Assembly (NCBI GenBank): GCA_019636285.1
Contig: JAHBXV010000027.1
Coordinates: 25,380-89,379 of the forward strand
Source: Planctomycetaceae bacterium
Lineage (GTDB): Bacteria > Planctomycetota > Planctomycetia > Planctomycetales > Planctomycetaceae
Length of the DNA: 64,000 nt
Reading direction: 5' to 3'
Shown here piece by piece: positions 46,377 through 55,986 of the stretch (position 1 is the stretch's first letter; each line of letters begins with the position of its first letter). The notes below the pieces were generated by a model. It was not told the origin of the DNA. It did not search any database and saw only the letters and a list, made by a program, of their open reading frames with translations. Position numbers and translations under genes: made by a program.

Positions 46377-46862
46377 ATGCTCAACGCCACCATCGAGACC
46401 GCCAAGTCCCGGTTTTTCGATCGCGCGCCGATCGACAGGGTTGTGGATCGGCAGACCAAAAAGGCGTTCAGCAAATTTGGCGCGTATGTCCGCAGAAAGG
46501 CGAAGGGGCTGATTCGCAAGGTCGGCAAGAAGGGAGCCTCGGCCAGGCCCGGCCAGCCTCCCAAGAGTCGGACGGGGCTGCTGAAGGATCACATTTACTT
46601 TGCCTACGATCCGACAAACAAATCCGTGGTCATCGGCCCGGCGCGGCTGGAGAACCTCGACCGCGGCCAGAGCCGTCGGACGCCGGGGCTGCTCGAGCGG
46701 GGCGGCTACGTGACGCGACTCATGCAGCGCCGGATGAAGGATGGCCAACTCCGCCGCTGGCAGCAGCGGGCGCATTATGAGCCGCATCCTTACATGGCTC
46801 CCGCGTTTCGCGACTCGTTCACGAAACTCAAAGATGAACTCAGTGGATACCTGAATCGATGA
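46377..46862 (+). CDS. HK97 gp10-like tail/minor head protein
   Basis: 161 residues, strongly basic. The motif region AKGLIRKVGKKGASARPGQP with KSRTGLLKDHIYFAYD and SVVIGPARL fits the gp10/minor-tail family that joins tail to head. The C-terminus PYMAPAFRDSFTKLKDEL is family-typical. Stop and next start overlap (ATGA). Confidence 0.75.
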   Translation: MLNATIETAKSRFFDRAPIDRVVDRQTKKAFSKFGAYVRRKAKGLIRKVGKKGASARPGQPPKSRTGLLKDHIYFAYDPTNKSVVIGPARLENLDRGQSRRTPGLLERGGYVTRLMQRRMKDGQLRRWQQRAHYEPHPYMAPAFRDSFTKLKDELSGYLNR

Positions 46863-47983
46863 CCGCCACGAACCCCCGCGTTTTGGAAACCTCGACGACA
46901 AGCGGCACGGGCGAGCTGACCGTCAACGGCGCCGCGCGGACTTACCAGCGGCTGCGTTCGGCTGGGGCTCAGCTGGTCAACTATGTCATCGAGCATGAGA
47001 CCGCCAACGAGTTCGAGGAGGGGCTGGGGACGATCACCCAGGGAGCGAACGACACGCTGTCGCGGATCGCCGTGATCCGGTCGAGCAACGCGAACGCTCT
47101 GGTCAATTTCTCGGCCGGCCTGAAGAAGGTGTTTCTGTCGTTCGGCAGCGTCCAGTGCGGCGGAGCGGTGAATCTGAAGCGTCCCGCCGTCGCGGCCGCG
47201 ACCAGCAACACCGCCATCGCCACCGGCCTGGAGGCGGGAGACGAGATCGATGGCGTGACGCTGGCGACGGGTAACCTGGTCCTGCTGGCGGCTCAGGCCC
47301 CCGCAGCGCAGAACGGTGTATACGTCGTCCCGGAATCGGGGGCGGCCTCTCGAGCGCCGGACCTCTACACCGGGGATTACGCGGCCGGTGCCCTGGTTCC
47401 CGTGCTGGGAGGGAACGAGAACGGCGGCAAGGTCTGGCTCTGCACATCGCCGCGCGGCGACGATGTCGTCGGTACGAACAACCTGAGCTGGCAGGCGATC
47501 GGCGGCACGGACGGAGAGGAGTGGGTGTCCGGGCCGGAGTCCTCAACCGATCGAGCGGTCGCCACCTGGGACGGCACGGACGGCGACACCCTGCGCGACA
47601 ATCCCGACTGGACGATCAGCTCTGCCGGGAAGATGGCCGGCACATCCGCTTACAGCCCGATTGTTGATCTGGTCGACGCTGGCACCGTCAACATCGATTG
47701 GAACCTCGGTCGCTGGTATCGGCTCACGCTCGGCGGTAATCGCACGCTGACCGTCACGAATGTCTCGGTCGGGCAGATGATCAAGCTGCAACTCGTCCAG
47801 GACGGCGACGGCAGCCGCACCGTCACCTGGTTCGACGGCATCACCTGGCCCGGCGGCGTTGTGCCAACGCTGACGACGACGGCCAACCGCTGGGACAACT
47901 TCACGCTGGCCTGCTATGGGGTCGATGGTTACGGCAACCCTCTCTTTGAGGGCTATGTGAATGGCCTGAATTTTGGGGTGTAG
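46859..47983 (+). CDS. Putative virion surface/fibre-like structural protein
   Basis: 374 residues, beta-rich and glycine/threonine-rich. Repeated AGDEIDGVTLATGNLVLLAA and LGGNRTLTVTNVSVGQ-like stretches suggest a tail-fibre or receptor-binding accessory protein. No membrane segment or enzyme motif. It starts within the previous stop, so it is translated with it. It is unusual to find such a gene before the tail tube. Confidence 0.6.
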   Translation: MTATNPRVLETSTTSGTGELTVNGAARTYQRLRSAGAQLVNYVIEHETANEFEEGLGTITQGANDTLSRIAVIRSSNANALVNFSAGLKKVFLSFGSVQCGGAVNLKRPAVAAATSNTAIATGLEAGDEIDGVTLATGNLVLLAAQAPAAQNGVYVVPESGAASRAPDLYTGDYAAGALVPVLGGNENGGKVWLCTSPRGDDVVGTNNLSWQAIGGTDGEEWVSGPESSTDRAVATWDGTDGDTLRDNPDWTISSAGKMAGTSAYSPIVDLVDAGTVNIDWNLGRWYRLTLGGNRTLTVTNVSVGQMIKLQLVQDGDGSRTVTWFDGITWPGGVVPTLTTTANRWDNFTLACYGVDGYGNPLFEGYVNGLNFGV

Positions 47984-47985
47984 CA

Positions 47986-48507
47986 ATGGCGGTGTGGATT
48001 CCCAATGGGCAAGTGTCGTCATTTGCCATGTTTCGCAGTGAGCCATCGCTGGAAGCGTGGGAACACGTCGCTGATGATCCAGCATCGATTGATGGCCTGA
48101 ATCTAGCTAACGACACTGGAAGCTCGGCTAGCGCGGTGGAATTCACGCTTGATGGATCGGGTGTGATTTTCAATGCGACACTGATATTGAATGCTGTGTT
48201 TTTAGGCGGCACGGCACTTTCTTTGATAGTTTTGAAAGATGGCGAGGATTGGGTTTACAGTAACACACTCAGCTTTCACCAAAGTGGGTACAAGGAAATT
48301 CCACTTACGTTGATAACGGCTCCGCGCAACTTCACCTCCCCCAGGCTGCTGCTTTCGTTTAACGCCGCGATTGGTGAAGCCGGGATGACGCTCGAAGCGT
48401 GCCGCATCGTGACGGACGGAGACAGTGGCGGAGGTGGCAGTCCCGGCCCCGGCGGCCAGACGGGTATCAATTCCTCAATCCTTCTCCCGGCTTTTGTGGG
48501 CTTCTAA
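47986..48507 (+). CDS. Hypothetical virion-associated protein
   Basis: 173 residues, 2 bp after the previous stop. Beta-sandwich-like pattern; a glycine-rich stretch DGDSGGGGSPGPGGQTG precedes a hydrophobic end (SILLPAFVGF). The first 350 bp are visibly more AT-rich than the neighbouring genes, a hint of separate origin. Family unknown. Confidence 0.55.
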   Translation: MAVWIPNGQVSSFAMFRSEPSLEAWEHVADDPASIDGLNLANDTGSSASAVEFTLDGSGVIFNATLILNAVFLGGTALSLIVLKDGEDWVYSNTLSFHQSGYKEIPLTLITAPRNFTSPRLLLSFNAAIGEAGMTLEACRIVTDGDSGGGGSPGPGGQTGINSSILLPAFVGF

Positions 48508-48509
48508 TC

Positions 48510-50510
48510 ATGAAGTGCGACTGGCAAGACCACGACTCGGGATCGACCTGCACGCGATGCGGCCGAATGGCGGCAGCCAGCGTCGATCGCGATTCGCTCG
48601 GCGACTGCCGGGGAGAGACAGCAGCACCAGCGATCCCCGTGGCCAGCCTGTCGAGCCTGCCGACTGTCGCAGCCGTCGTGCCGTGCCACAACTACGGACG
48701 GTTCCTGACGGAGTGCCTGCAATCGATTCTTTCGCAGGCCCTGCCGGTGGCCGAGGTGATTGTCGTCCTGGACGGTTGCACGGACAACTCGTCGGGCGTC
48801 GCGGACCTCTTTCGCCGCTACAACGTGCACACGATCGCCGTCGACTGTCGACATGCCTATCTGGCGCGCCGGATCGGACTGGCGGCCGTGCAATCGGACC
48901 TGGTGTTCTTTCTGGATGCCGATGATCGGATCGGGACGGATTACACGCTGCGAGCGGTTGAGCGGTTTGCCGCGGACGAGCGAGTGGGCCTGGTGACCGG
49001 GAAAGCGGTGTTGTTCGGAGCGTTGAATGGTACCTGGGCACCCGATCCCGCCGAGAGCATGGAGACGGAGAACCGCGCGACTTCGGCGGCGGTGTGCCGG
49101 GTCTCGGCTCTGCGCGAGAGCGGGGCCTTCGAGCAATTGTCTTACGTCGTGCCGGAACGGGAAGACTATTACGTCTGGCGGCATCTGACGCGCGCCGGCT
49201 GGCGAGCGGAAAAGGTCGATGCGGTCCACTGGCACCGACGCCACGGCGACAACATGTCGCTCAGTTTCCCGACGCCATGGGCTGGCATTGTGCGAGCCAA
49301 GCAAGGTTATACGCCGCCTCCCAAGGTGCGGATCGGCTTTCTGACACCGTCGCTCGCGACCGGCGGTCAGGCGCGAAACACCGCGATCAAAATGCAACTG
49401 GCGAAGCGGCTGGAGTGGGCCGGAACCGTGCTCACCAGCGGCGGACCGTCCGACGATCACGGCGTGTTGATGATCGCTGAACACTCGCCGGTGACCGTGA
49501 GTGCCATCAGGCCGCATCGTTACGCGAACGCTCGAACAGATGTCACCCGCGTTCGCAGTACGCCAGAGGCCGCGCTCGCACTGGCCCGCGAAGTCGACGT
49601 CATGTACGCCTGGGGAAGTATTACCGGAGACTTCTTGCGGGAGATCGCGGAGATCGTGCCTGTGGTGTTCGGCCTGCATGGCGAAGGACCTTGGACAAAA
49701 GCGTCGGCAGCGGCGGCGGCGGAGCATGCGGCGGTGATTTACTGTGTCTGCCAAAGCGCGGTCGCATTGGTCCCAGCCGAGCATCGCGGCAAATGTCGCG
49801 TGATCCCGAACGGCGTTGATCTGGCGGCACTGGCCCCGCGCCTGGGTCGGGATGCCATCCGCCAGCGATGGGGTATCGAGCCGTATCAGGTCGCGGTCGG
49901 TTACGTCGGCCGCATCAGCCGCGAAAAACGGTGCGACCTGTTCGCCGAGGCGTGTTCGCTCTTGCCCCCGGAATACCGGCCGGTCGTTGTCAGTCCACAA
50001 GTCGACGAACACGCGACGCCTCACGATCACGCCCTGCGCAACCGCGTTTTGAGATCTGTCGAGTCCCTGCGTGGAGTCAGTGTTTTCGGCCAGCATGGCG
50101 ACATGGGTGACGTCTATGCGGCCCTCGACGTCCTGGTCATGCCGAGCCGCGAGGAAGGCGGGCCGCTGGTCACGCTGGAGGCGTTCGCGACCGGCACGCC
50201 GGTGGTCTCGACTCCGGTGGGCCTATTGCCGGGTCTCGAGCGCCACCACGGCCAATTGGCACATCGGATCAGCCTCGACAACGGACCAACCGAGATCGCC
50301 GATGCAATTGTCGCGGCCGCTCAGGGTCGTCGATCACCTGTCGTCCGGAGCGCTCGAGAAGTCGCCTGGCGGCATCTGACGGCGACACGAATGGTGGCGG
50401 AGTTTGAAGCCCTGGCCTGTAGTGTCGCGAGGGGAAACGCCTTGCCCCTCCCCCCGTCTCCGCGTCGCCCCCTCACCGCGTCTCCTTCACCACCAACCAC
50501 CATCCACTAA
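48510..50510 (+). CDS. Two-domain glycosyltransferase (GT2 + GT4) with N-terminal cysteine cluster
   Basis: 666 residues, starting 2 bp after the previous stop. Residues 1-25 hold a small Cys/His cluster (MKCDWQDHDSGSTCTRCGRM). Residues about 50-265 form a GT-A family-2 domain (AAVVPCHNYGRFLTECLQSI, FFLDADDRIG with the DxD). Residues about 275-640 form a GT-B family-4 domain (TPSLATGGQARNT, IPNGVDLAAL, VGYVGRISREKRCDLF, PSREEGGPLVTLEAFATGTP). The protein could add two successive sugars. Its place among virion genes suggests glycosylation of a phage structural protein or of the host surface; substrate unknown. The last 30 residues (LPPSPRRPLTASPSPP) are encoded by a CA-rich repeat module. Confidence 0.85.
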   Translation: MKCDWQDHDSGSTCTRCGRMAAASVDRDSLGDCRGETAAPAIPVASLSSLPTVAAVVPCHNYGRFLTECLQSILSQALPVAEVIVVLDGCTDNSSGVADLFRRYNVHTIAVDCRHAYLARRIGLAAVQSDLVFFLDADDRIGTDYTLRAVERFAADERVGLVTGKAVLFGALNGTWAPDPAESMETENRATSAAVCRVSALRESGAFEQLSYVVPEREDYYVWRHLTRAGWRAEKVDAVHWHRRHGDNMSLSFPTPWAGIVRAKQGYTPPPKVRIGFLTPSLATGGQARNTAIKMQLAKRLEWAGTVLTSGGPSDDHGVLMIAEHSPVTVSAIRPHRYANARTDVTRVRSTPEAALALAREVDVMYAWGSITGDFLREIAEIVPVVFGLHGEGPWTKASAAAAAEHAAVIYCVCQSAVALVPAEHRGKCRVIPNGVDLAALAPRLGRDAIRQRWGIEPYQVAVGYVGRISREKRCDLFAEACSLLPPEYRPVVVSPQVDEHATPHDHALRNRVLRSVESLRGVSVFGQHGDMGDVYAALDVLVMPSREEGGPLVTLEAFATGTPVVSTPVGLLPGLERHHGQLAHRISLDNGPTEIADAIVAAAQGRRSPVVRSAREVAWRHLTATRMVAEFEALACSVARGNALPLPPSPRRPLTASPSPPTTIH

Positions 50511-50540
50511 CCACCAACCACTCTTCCCAAAGGAACCCCC
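50440..50540. repeat. CA-rich leader 7, partly coding
   Basis: CCCCGTCTCCGCGTCGCCCC and CCACTAACCACCAACCACTC lie across the end of the glycosyltransferase frame and the gap; AAAGGAAC provides a Shine-Dalgarno. Confidence 0.7.
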
Positions 50541-51143
50541 ATGACCGTTCAAGTTTCCGTCGTCGCCAACTCTTCGTTGGCTGGCATCAGTTTCTCCGGA
50601 GCCGAGCAAGCGGCAGGCACCAACCCGACCGCGCACGTCTTGACGCTGGCGGCCGGGAAGGTCGGGACGCTCACCACGCGGACCGACGACAACACCGGCG
50701 TCGCCACGCTCGCCGGCGGGCATGGCGTCTCGACCAGCGATGTCTGCGACATCTATTGGTCGGGCGGACTGCGGCGCGGGCTGACGGCCACCGTCGACGG
50801 CAATGCGGTGACGCTCGACGGCGGGGCGGGGGATGTGCTGCCGACGCAGGCGACGGCGGTGGTTGTCTGCGTCCAGACGGAGATCGTCGAAGCCTTCGAC
50901 GGGGACGACCTGGAGGTTCTGCTGATCTCGACGTCGCAGCGCTGCTCGGTCGACCTGCAGCAATCCAACGGGACGTCCCATGCCGCCTATGACATCCCGG
51001 CGGGAGGGATGCGGTCGTGGACGGCGGCGGGAGGGACGACGAACCCGGTGGCCGGGGACAGTATCGGCCAGATCGTCGTCAGCAACGGCGGCGTCGTCGA
51101 TGCCGAGCTCAAGATCGGTCTCCTCCTGGAGTCGGTGGCGTGA
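50541..51143 (+). CDS. Phage structural protein, unknown
   Basis: 200 residues of beta-rich sequence (SSLAGISFSGAEQAAGTNPT; ISTSQRCSVDLQQSNGTSHA; IGQIVVSNGGVV). No catalytic motif. Its end overlaps the next start (GTGA). By gene order it precedes the tail tube and may be a virion decoration or fibre component. Confidence 0.55.
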   Translation: MTVQVSVVANSSLAGISFSGAEQAAGTNPTAHVLTLAAGKVGTLTTRTDDNTGVATLAGGHGVSTSDVCDIYWSGGLRRGLTATVDGNAVTLDGGAGDVLPTQATAVVVCVQTEIVEAFDGDDLEVLLISTSQRCSVDLQQSNGTSHAAYDIPAGGMRSWTAAGGTTNPVAGDSIGQIVVSNGGVVDAELKIGLLLESVA

Positions 51144-51844
51144 TTTCGGGGCTCTCGATTTCCGGCGGGGCGATCTCCGCCGCCGGCCACCAGGCGCCGG
51201 CGGAGGCGGTGTTGTTCCGCTGGCAGATGCGTCCAGTGACCGTGTTCGGGTATGGCGTCACGGCCGCCGTGCAGTTCGCCGTCAGGCATGCGCCTCCGGA
51301 GGTTCCGATGGCTTCGCTCGCTTACGCCGGCAACGAGTTCGCGATCTATGTCTCCGACCTGCGGCTGGAGCGGACGCTGGAACGGGTCACCGACGCCGAA
51401 CTGCGTGCATCCATCGTCTCATTGGAAGAGGGGGAATATGGCAAGATCACCGCCGCCACGGACGCCACGCCGATCGTCGTCACGACGGCGCAAAACCACG
51501 GGCTGGAGAGCGGCGCTCGGGTGACGATCGTCAAAACGAACGGCAACACGGCGGCGATCGGCTCCTGGGAAATCAGCAGCGCCGCCGCCGCCACGTTCAC
51601 GCTGGAAGATTCGGCGGGGAGCGGGGCCTACCTCGGCGACGACGCCGACTGGTTCCTGCAGATCGCCGACACGATCCCCTTGACCCACCTGGGAACGGGC
51701 ACCTACCGGGGGATCGTCCCCGGCAATCTCCCGCTGGAACGGGACAAGTCTTACGGCCTGGTGATCTTCGCGAAAGGGGAGTACGCCAGCCGGTTGGACT
51801 ACTTCGATCGCTGGGCGATCGGCACCAGAGGGGATCAGCTTTGA
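51140..51844 (+). CDS. Phage structural protein, unknown
   Basis: About 234 residues from a GTG overlapping the previous TGA; the longer frame to 51017 overlaps the previous gene and is not preferred. Features: beta-rich FGYGVTAAVQFAVRHAPPEV, then an insertion-like domain (VVTTAQNHGLESGARVTIVK) of the kind found in phage tail and baseplate proteins, and a C-terminal RLDYFDRWAIGTRG. Role unknown. Confidence 0.55.
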   Translation: MISGLSISGGAISAAGHQAPAEAVLFRWQMRPVTVFGYGVTAAVQFAVRHAPPEVPMASLAYAGNEFAIYVSDLRLERTLERVTDAELRASIVSLEEGEYGKITAATDATPIVVTTAQNHGLESGARVTIVKTNGNTAAIGSWEISSAAAATFTLEDSAGSGAYLGDDADWFLQIADTIPLTHLGTGTYRGIVPGNLPLERDKSYGLVIFAKGEYASRLDYFDRWAIGTRGDQL

Positions 51845-51956
51845 AGAGAGTGGTTGGTGGATGGTGGTTAGTGGTTAGAAAAAGGCAAAACCGCGAATCC
51901 TCTTCCTTACCAACCACTATCCACTATCCACTATCCACTTCTCAAAAGGAACCACC
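51845..51956. repeat. GT/CA intergenic module 8
   Basis: GTGGTTGGTGGATGGTGGTT after the stop; three ACTATCC units and a Shine-Dalgarno (AAAAGGAACC) before the ATG. This is the clearest case of a long potential stem between the two blocks. Confidence 0.8.
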
Positions 51957-52376
51957 ATGTCCGCAGGTCGCAACGGAAAACTGTACTGGGGGGCCGCCGG
52001 GGCGGATGCCTCCACGGAACTGGCCATCGCGAAAGATGTCTCCTGGGAGGCGACGCCGATCACGGTGGAACAGAACTATCGCGGCGCCCCGGGGCCGACG
52101 ATGGTCCCCACGGGTCAGCACACCTACCGGATCACGTTCGCGATGAAGCCCGATCCCGCCAACGCGGGGTACGTGGCGATCCGGACGGCGTGCAACAACG
52201 CCACGCCGATCTCGCTGAAGGCGCTGGACGCCGCGAACGGCGAGGGGATCAAGGGCGATTTCGTGCTGACGACGCGTACCAGCGCGCAGCCCCTCACCGG
52301 GGTCGTCGAGCACAGCTACGAAGCCCGCCCGGCCGACTCCGCCACGAACCAGGCGCAATTCGTCACGGCGACGTGA
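51957..52376 (+). CDS. Major tail tube protein (probable)
   Basis: 139 residues, intact. MSAGRNGKLYWGAAGADAST, VSWEATPITVEQNYRGAPG and VEHSYEARPADSA form a compact beta-rich protein at the tail-tube position, one gene before the tail chaperone and tape measure. The length matches small tail tube proteins. The assignment rests on size, composition and order. Confidence 0.65.
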   Translation: MSAGRNGKLYWGAAGADASTELAIAKDVSWEATPITVEQNYRGAPGPTMVPTGQHTYRITFAMKPDPANAGYVAIRTACNNATPISLKALDAANGEGIKGDFVLTTRTSAQPLTGVVEHSYEARPADSATNQAQFVTAT

Positions 52377-52505
52377 TGGAAGAGAGTGGTTGGTGGGTGG
52401 TGGCTAGTGGTTGGAAAAGACAAGACCGCGAACCACCCCCCCGGCCACTTTTCCGCGTTCTCTTCTTCACCAACCACTAACTACTAACCACCAACCACTC
52501 CCCCC
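52377..52505. repeat. GT/CA intergenic module 9
   Basis: GTGGTTGGTGGGTGGTGGCT and, 80 bp later, CCACTAACTACTAACCACCA then ACCACTCCCCCC directly at the ATG; no Shine-Dalgarno. Confidence 0.8.
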
Positions 52506-53179
52506 ATGCACACCTACACCGACAACACGGGCCGCGAATGGCCGCTGCGTCTCACCTATGGTCTGGTCCGGCAGGTCCGGCAGGCGACGGGGATCAATCT
52601 CCTCGGCCTGTCGTTCGAGGGATCGATCGTCACGGACGGGCCGCTGGTTACCTGCGATGCGTTGCGGCTGCTCGATGTCCTGTGGGCGCTCGCCTCGACC
52701 GAGGCGGCCCGGCAAGGCATCCCGCGCGAAGACTTCGAGGAGTCGCTACGGGGGGATGCCCTGGAATCCGCCGCCGTCGCGCTGTTCGAGGAACTCCTGG
52801 ATTTTTTTCCGGCCCCGTCCCGGACCGCTTTGCGGCGTTACCGCGAACGAGTTCTGGCGGCTCGGGACGGCCGGCTGATGGAACAGGCGGAGAAGTCGCA
52901 CCTGGAGACGCTGGCGGCGATCGCCCAGGCGCTCCAGACCCCCTCCACATCGAGCGCCTGATCTGGGCCTGGGCGGGGTTCGTCGGCGTGCGGCCCGAGG
53001 AGTTCACGTACGGGGAACTGCGGGAGCTGGCGATCGGGAAAGACATCATGCAATGGGAGCATACGTCCTACCTCCTCTCGGCGATCGCCAACGCCAACCG
53101 TCTCGACCAGTTCGTCACCCCCTCGGAGTGCAATCCGTACGCCGTGGCCCTGGCGGAGGCGGCGGAGGAGAGTGGGTAG
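52506..53179 (+). CDS. Tail assembly chaperone, with probable -1 frameshift extension (G/GT type)
   Basis: Zero-frame product 52506-52961, 151 residues, helical (YGLVRQVRQATGINLLGLSF..AQALQTPSTSSA). The -1 frame continues from the ACCCCCT run at 52938-52944 with LHIERLIWAWAGFVGVRPEE to TAG at 53179, adding about 78 residues. Length, two-frame layout and position directly before the tape measure gene match the lambda G/GT pair, in which the frameshift product binds the tape measure. Because other genes of this prophage carry real frameshifts, a lesion remains possible. Confidence 0.75.
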
Positions 53180-53323
53180 TGGTTGGTGGCTGGTGGTTGG
53201 TGGTTGGTGAAGAGGACACGGGGGAGGGGGAGACGTAGAGATGGGGTGATACGACTTTAGGATTTTGACTTTCGGATTTCGCGCTTTTCCATCAACCATA
53301 ATCCTTCAACCATCGACCAACCC
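53180..53323. repeat. GT/CA intergenic module 10
   Basis: TGGTTGGTGGCTGGTGGTTG, a purine-rich GGGGGAGGGGGAGACG block, the AT-rich GGATTTTGACTTTCGGATTT block, and CCATCAACC/CCATCGACCAACCC at the ATG of the tape measure gene. Confidence 0.75.
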
Positions 53324-55201
53324 ATGGCCTCAGCCAACGAAATCAAAGCCGGCGATGCCTTCGTGGAGATGAAACTCCGCGTCAACTTCGCCGATGGAAT
53401 GCGTCAGGTGCAGATGGAACTGCAAGGCCTGACCTCACAACTGAAGCGGTTCGGCACTGTCGGGATGGCGGCGTATTCCACTGTCGCCACAGGACTCTCA
53501 GCCGTCGTGGTCCCGGCCGTGCGACTCGCTCAGTCCATGAAGGACGTCGCGGATCGAACGGGGATGACGGTCGACTCCGTGTCGGCTCTGGCGTACGCGG
53601 CCCAGGACGCCGGGGCGGATCTGGAGACGCTGGAGGCGGTACTGCTGCAAATTCAGGAGCAGGCCGGACGATCAAACGGCGGGGACGCTTTCGCGTTGGC
53701 GCTTCGCAGCGTCGGGTTGGAAGTCGGCAAGTTCCGGGCACTGAATCCGGAAGAACGGCTGCTGGCTTTGGCGGATGGCCTCCAATCCGTCCGCGACCCG
53801 GCGGAGCGTGCCGCATTAGGCGTGCAGTTGATGGGCGAGCAGGCCCGCAAGCTGGCCCCGCTGATGGCCGGCGGAGCGGAGGGAATCCGGGCGCTTATGG
53901 CGGATGCTGAACGGCTGGGCCTGGTTCTCAATGCGGAGCAAGCTCAGCAACTGGATGATCTTGGCAAATCCTTCGATCATCTGACGGCATCCGTCATCAA
54001 TCTTACCGTCCCGCTGGCCACCGCCCTCGCGCCGTCGCTGGAACAGTTGACCAATAACCTCTCCGAGATCGTCGGTGAATTGAATAAGTTCCTGGAATCC
54101 AATCAGGAAGGCATTCAACTGGCGCTTGAGTATGGCGTGCAATTGGCGAAATTCGGCACGGCACTAGCTGCCGGGGCGATTGCCGTTCGCGCCTTCCTGG
54201 TCGTTCAGGCGGCGTGGAACGCGGCGTCAAAGATCGCCATCGGTATCCACATCGCCCTGCAGGCTCTGCAAGGCCCAGCCGGGTGGGCCAAGCTGGCCGC
54301 CGGTCTGGCCATCGCGGCGACGGCCAGTTACGCGACGTACGCAGCGCTCGACAAGCTGGAAGAGAAGCTGACCAGCACATCCGACGCGGCGAAGCAGGCG
54401 AACGAAGAGTTTCGCGACGCGGAGCGCAGGATGCCGCCGCGGCCGCCGGATCGCGGCACGATGTCCGACGCGCCGGTCACCGAACAGGAGGCGCGGGACG
54501 TGTTCAAGGCCGGACTGTCCGGCACGGAAAAAATGTCCCAGGCATTGGACAATCTGCGGCTCCTCTGGAGTAAGTTCGGCAACGCCGTCAATGATCCCCA
54601 GGTGCGGGCCGGGTTCGAGGCTATGTTCAAGGACACCATCGACCAGCACACCGGTATCTACTCCGCGATCGATCAGGTCACGGAAGAGATCGAGCGGATG
54701 ACGGGCGCGGCGACGGCCGCCGAACAGGAAATGCGCAAGATGGCGGAGGCCGGAGCGCCTCCCAAGCTGCTCGAGCGCTATCGGCAATTGATTGAATACC
54801 GTGAGGCCCTTGCCGCCCAGCAGGAAGCGGACGCGGAACACCAGCGTCATGAAGATGACCGCAACACAGCCGCCGACCGCATCCGCGAAAGGAATATGAA
54901 GCCCGAGGAGCGGGCTCAACGGGAAATCTATGAAGCCTTTCAACTGCTGGTGGAGGGCCGGATCGACCTCGGCACCTACACGCGGGAGTGGGAGCGGATT
55001 CAGAAAGGGCTGAAGGATCAGCAGGGCACCATGCAGAAACGGGAAACCCTGATGGCCACCTACTCGGGCGTCGAGGCCGGCCGCCAGGTCGGCTACAGCC
55101 TCCAGCAAAAGCTGCTGGATGAGGCGAAGCAGCAGACGGAGCATCTGTCGAGCATCGACAGTAAGGTGAATAGCGGCAAAGGGAGGCAGTTCAATCCATG
55201 A
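53324..55201 (+). CDS. Tail tape measure protein
   Basis: 625 residues, intact. Helical throughout, with QVQMELQGLTSQLKRFG, MKDVADRTGMTVDSVSALAY (the usual N-terminal tape-measure signature) and hydrophobic segments in the middle (residues about 260-340). Tape measure length scales with tail length, so the tail would have been short, around 0.09 micrometre at 0.15 nm per residue. Its stop overlaps the next start (ATGA). Confidence 0.88.
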   Translation: MASANEIKAGDAFVEMKLRVNFADGMRQVQMELQGLTSQLKRFGTVGMAAYSTVATGLSAVVVPAVRLAQSMKDVADRTGMTVDSVSALAYAAQDAGADLETLEAVLLQIQEQAGRSNGGDAFALALRSVGLEVGKFRALNPEERLLALADGLQSVRDPAERAALGVQLMGEQARKLAPLMAGGAEGIRALMADAERLGLVLNAEQAQQLDDLGKSFDHLTASVINLTVPLATALAPSLEQLTNNLSEIVGELNKFLESNQEGIQLALEYGVQLAKFGTALAAGAIAVRAFLVVQAAWNAASKIAIGIHIALQALQGPAGWAKLAAGLAIAATASYATYAALDKLEEKLTSTSDAAKQANEEFRDAERRMPPRPPDRGTMSDAPVTEQEARDVFKAGLSGTEKMSQALDNLRLLWSKFGNAVNDPQVRAGFEAMFKDTIDQHTGIYSAIDQVTEEIERMTGAATAAEQEMRKMAEAGAPPKLLERYRQLIEYREALAAQQEADAEHQRHEDDRNTAADRIRERNMKPEERAQREIYEAFQLLVEGRIDLGTYTREWERIQKGLKDQQGTMQKRETLMATYSGVEAGRQVGYSLQQKLLDEAKQQTEHLSSIDSKVNSGKGRQFNP

Positions 55202-55986
55202 TCATCAAGGAACTCTACGACTCCCCGAATTTCGACGGGCAGAACATGGTTCGGAAGTATTCCCTGCAAGGGCCGCCGTCGATCGGCAGCGCGATGGCGG
55301 CCGTCCTCGGGGCGATCCCCAGTGTCGATCCGGACTCCCACCTGGCCGCCACGCCGCCGCGCATCACCCGGCTGGGAGACATCCTGTGGTCCGTCGAGGT
55401 GACCTACTCGGCAGCGAAACCGCCGGAGTTCGAGGCGGTCGTCGACTACCAGTTTCAGACCGAGACGATCCAGGTGCAGCGGTCGTTGCAGGTGGTCGGG
55501 GCTTACCCTCGCTCCGGCATCACCGCCCCCAACATGGCCGGAGCGATCGGCGTCACCCGTGATGGCATTGCCGGGGCCTCGCAGATGATCCCCGTCGAGC
55601 GCTGGACGGAGCGCTATTCGATGCCCAAACGCTGGGTCCGCGACGCCCTGTTGCCGGTCCTGCGGGCGATCCATTGCCGGGTCAATCTCACGGCGTTTCG
55701 CGGTCACGCCGCGGGCGAAGTCCTGCTCACTGGCGCTACGGTCACCGATTCGCTGACCGAAGAGAATATCACCGTCTCCCTGGAATTCGCGCGGTCCGAA
55801 AATTTTCCCAGCCTGACGGTCGGCAACATCGGCGGCATCAACAAGGACGGCTGGGACCTGGTCGACGTCCTTTGGGACGAGACCGCCGCCGCGAACGGCG
55901 ACATGATCATCAAGACGCCGCGCGTGGTCTACGTCCACCGGATGTACCCGCGAGTGGACTACGGGTATCTGAATTTGCCGGCGTAG
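55198..55986 (+). CDS. Distal tail-like protein
   Basis: 262 residues, the gene right after the tape measure and translationally coupled to it. Beta-rich with ILWSVEVTYSAAKPPEFEAV, QTETIQVQRSLQVVGAYPRS and VYVHRMYPRVDYGYLNLPA. Gene order suggests the distal tail (Dit) or adaptor protein; no diagnostic motif. Confidence 0.6.
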   Translation: MIIKELYDSPNFDGQNMVRKYSLQGPPSIGSAMAAVLGAIPSVDPDSHLAATPPRITRLGDILWSVEVTYSAAKPPEFEAVVDYQFQTETIQVQRSLQVVGAYPRSGITAPNMAGAIGVTRDGIAGASQMIPVERWTERYSMPKRWVRDALLPVLRAIHCRVNLTAFRGHAAGEVLLTGATVTDSLTEENITVSLEFARSENFPSLTVGNIGGINKDGWDLVDVLWDETAAANGDMIIKTPRVVYVHRMYPRVDYGYLNLPA

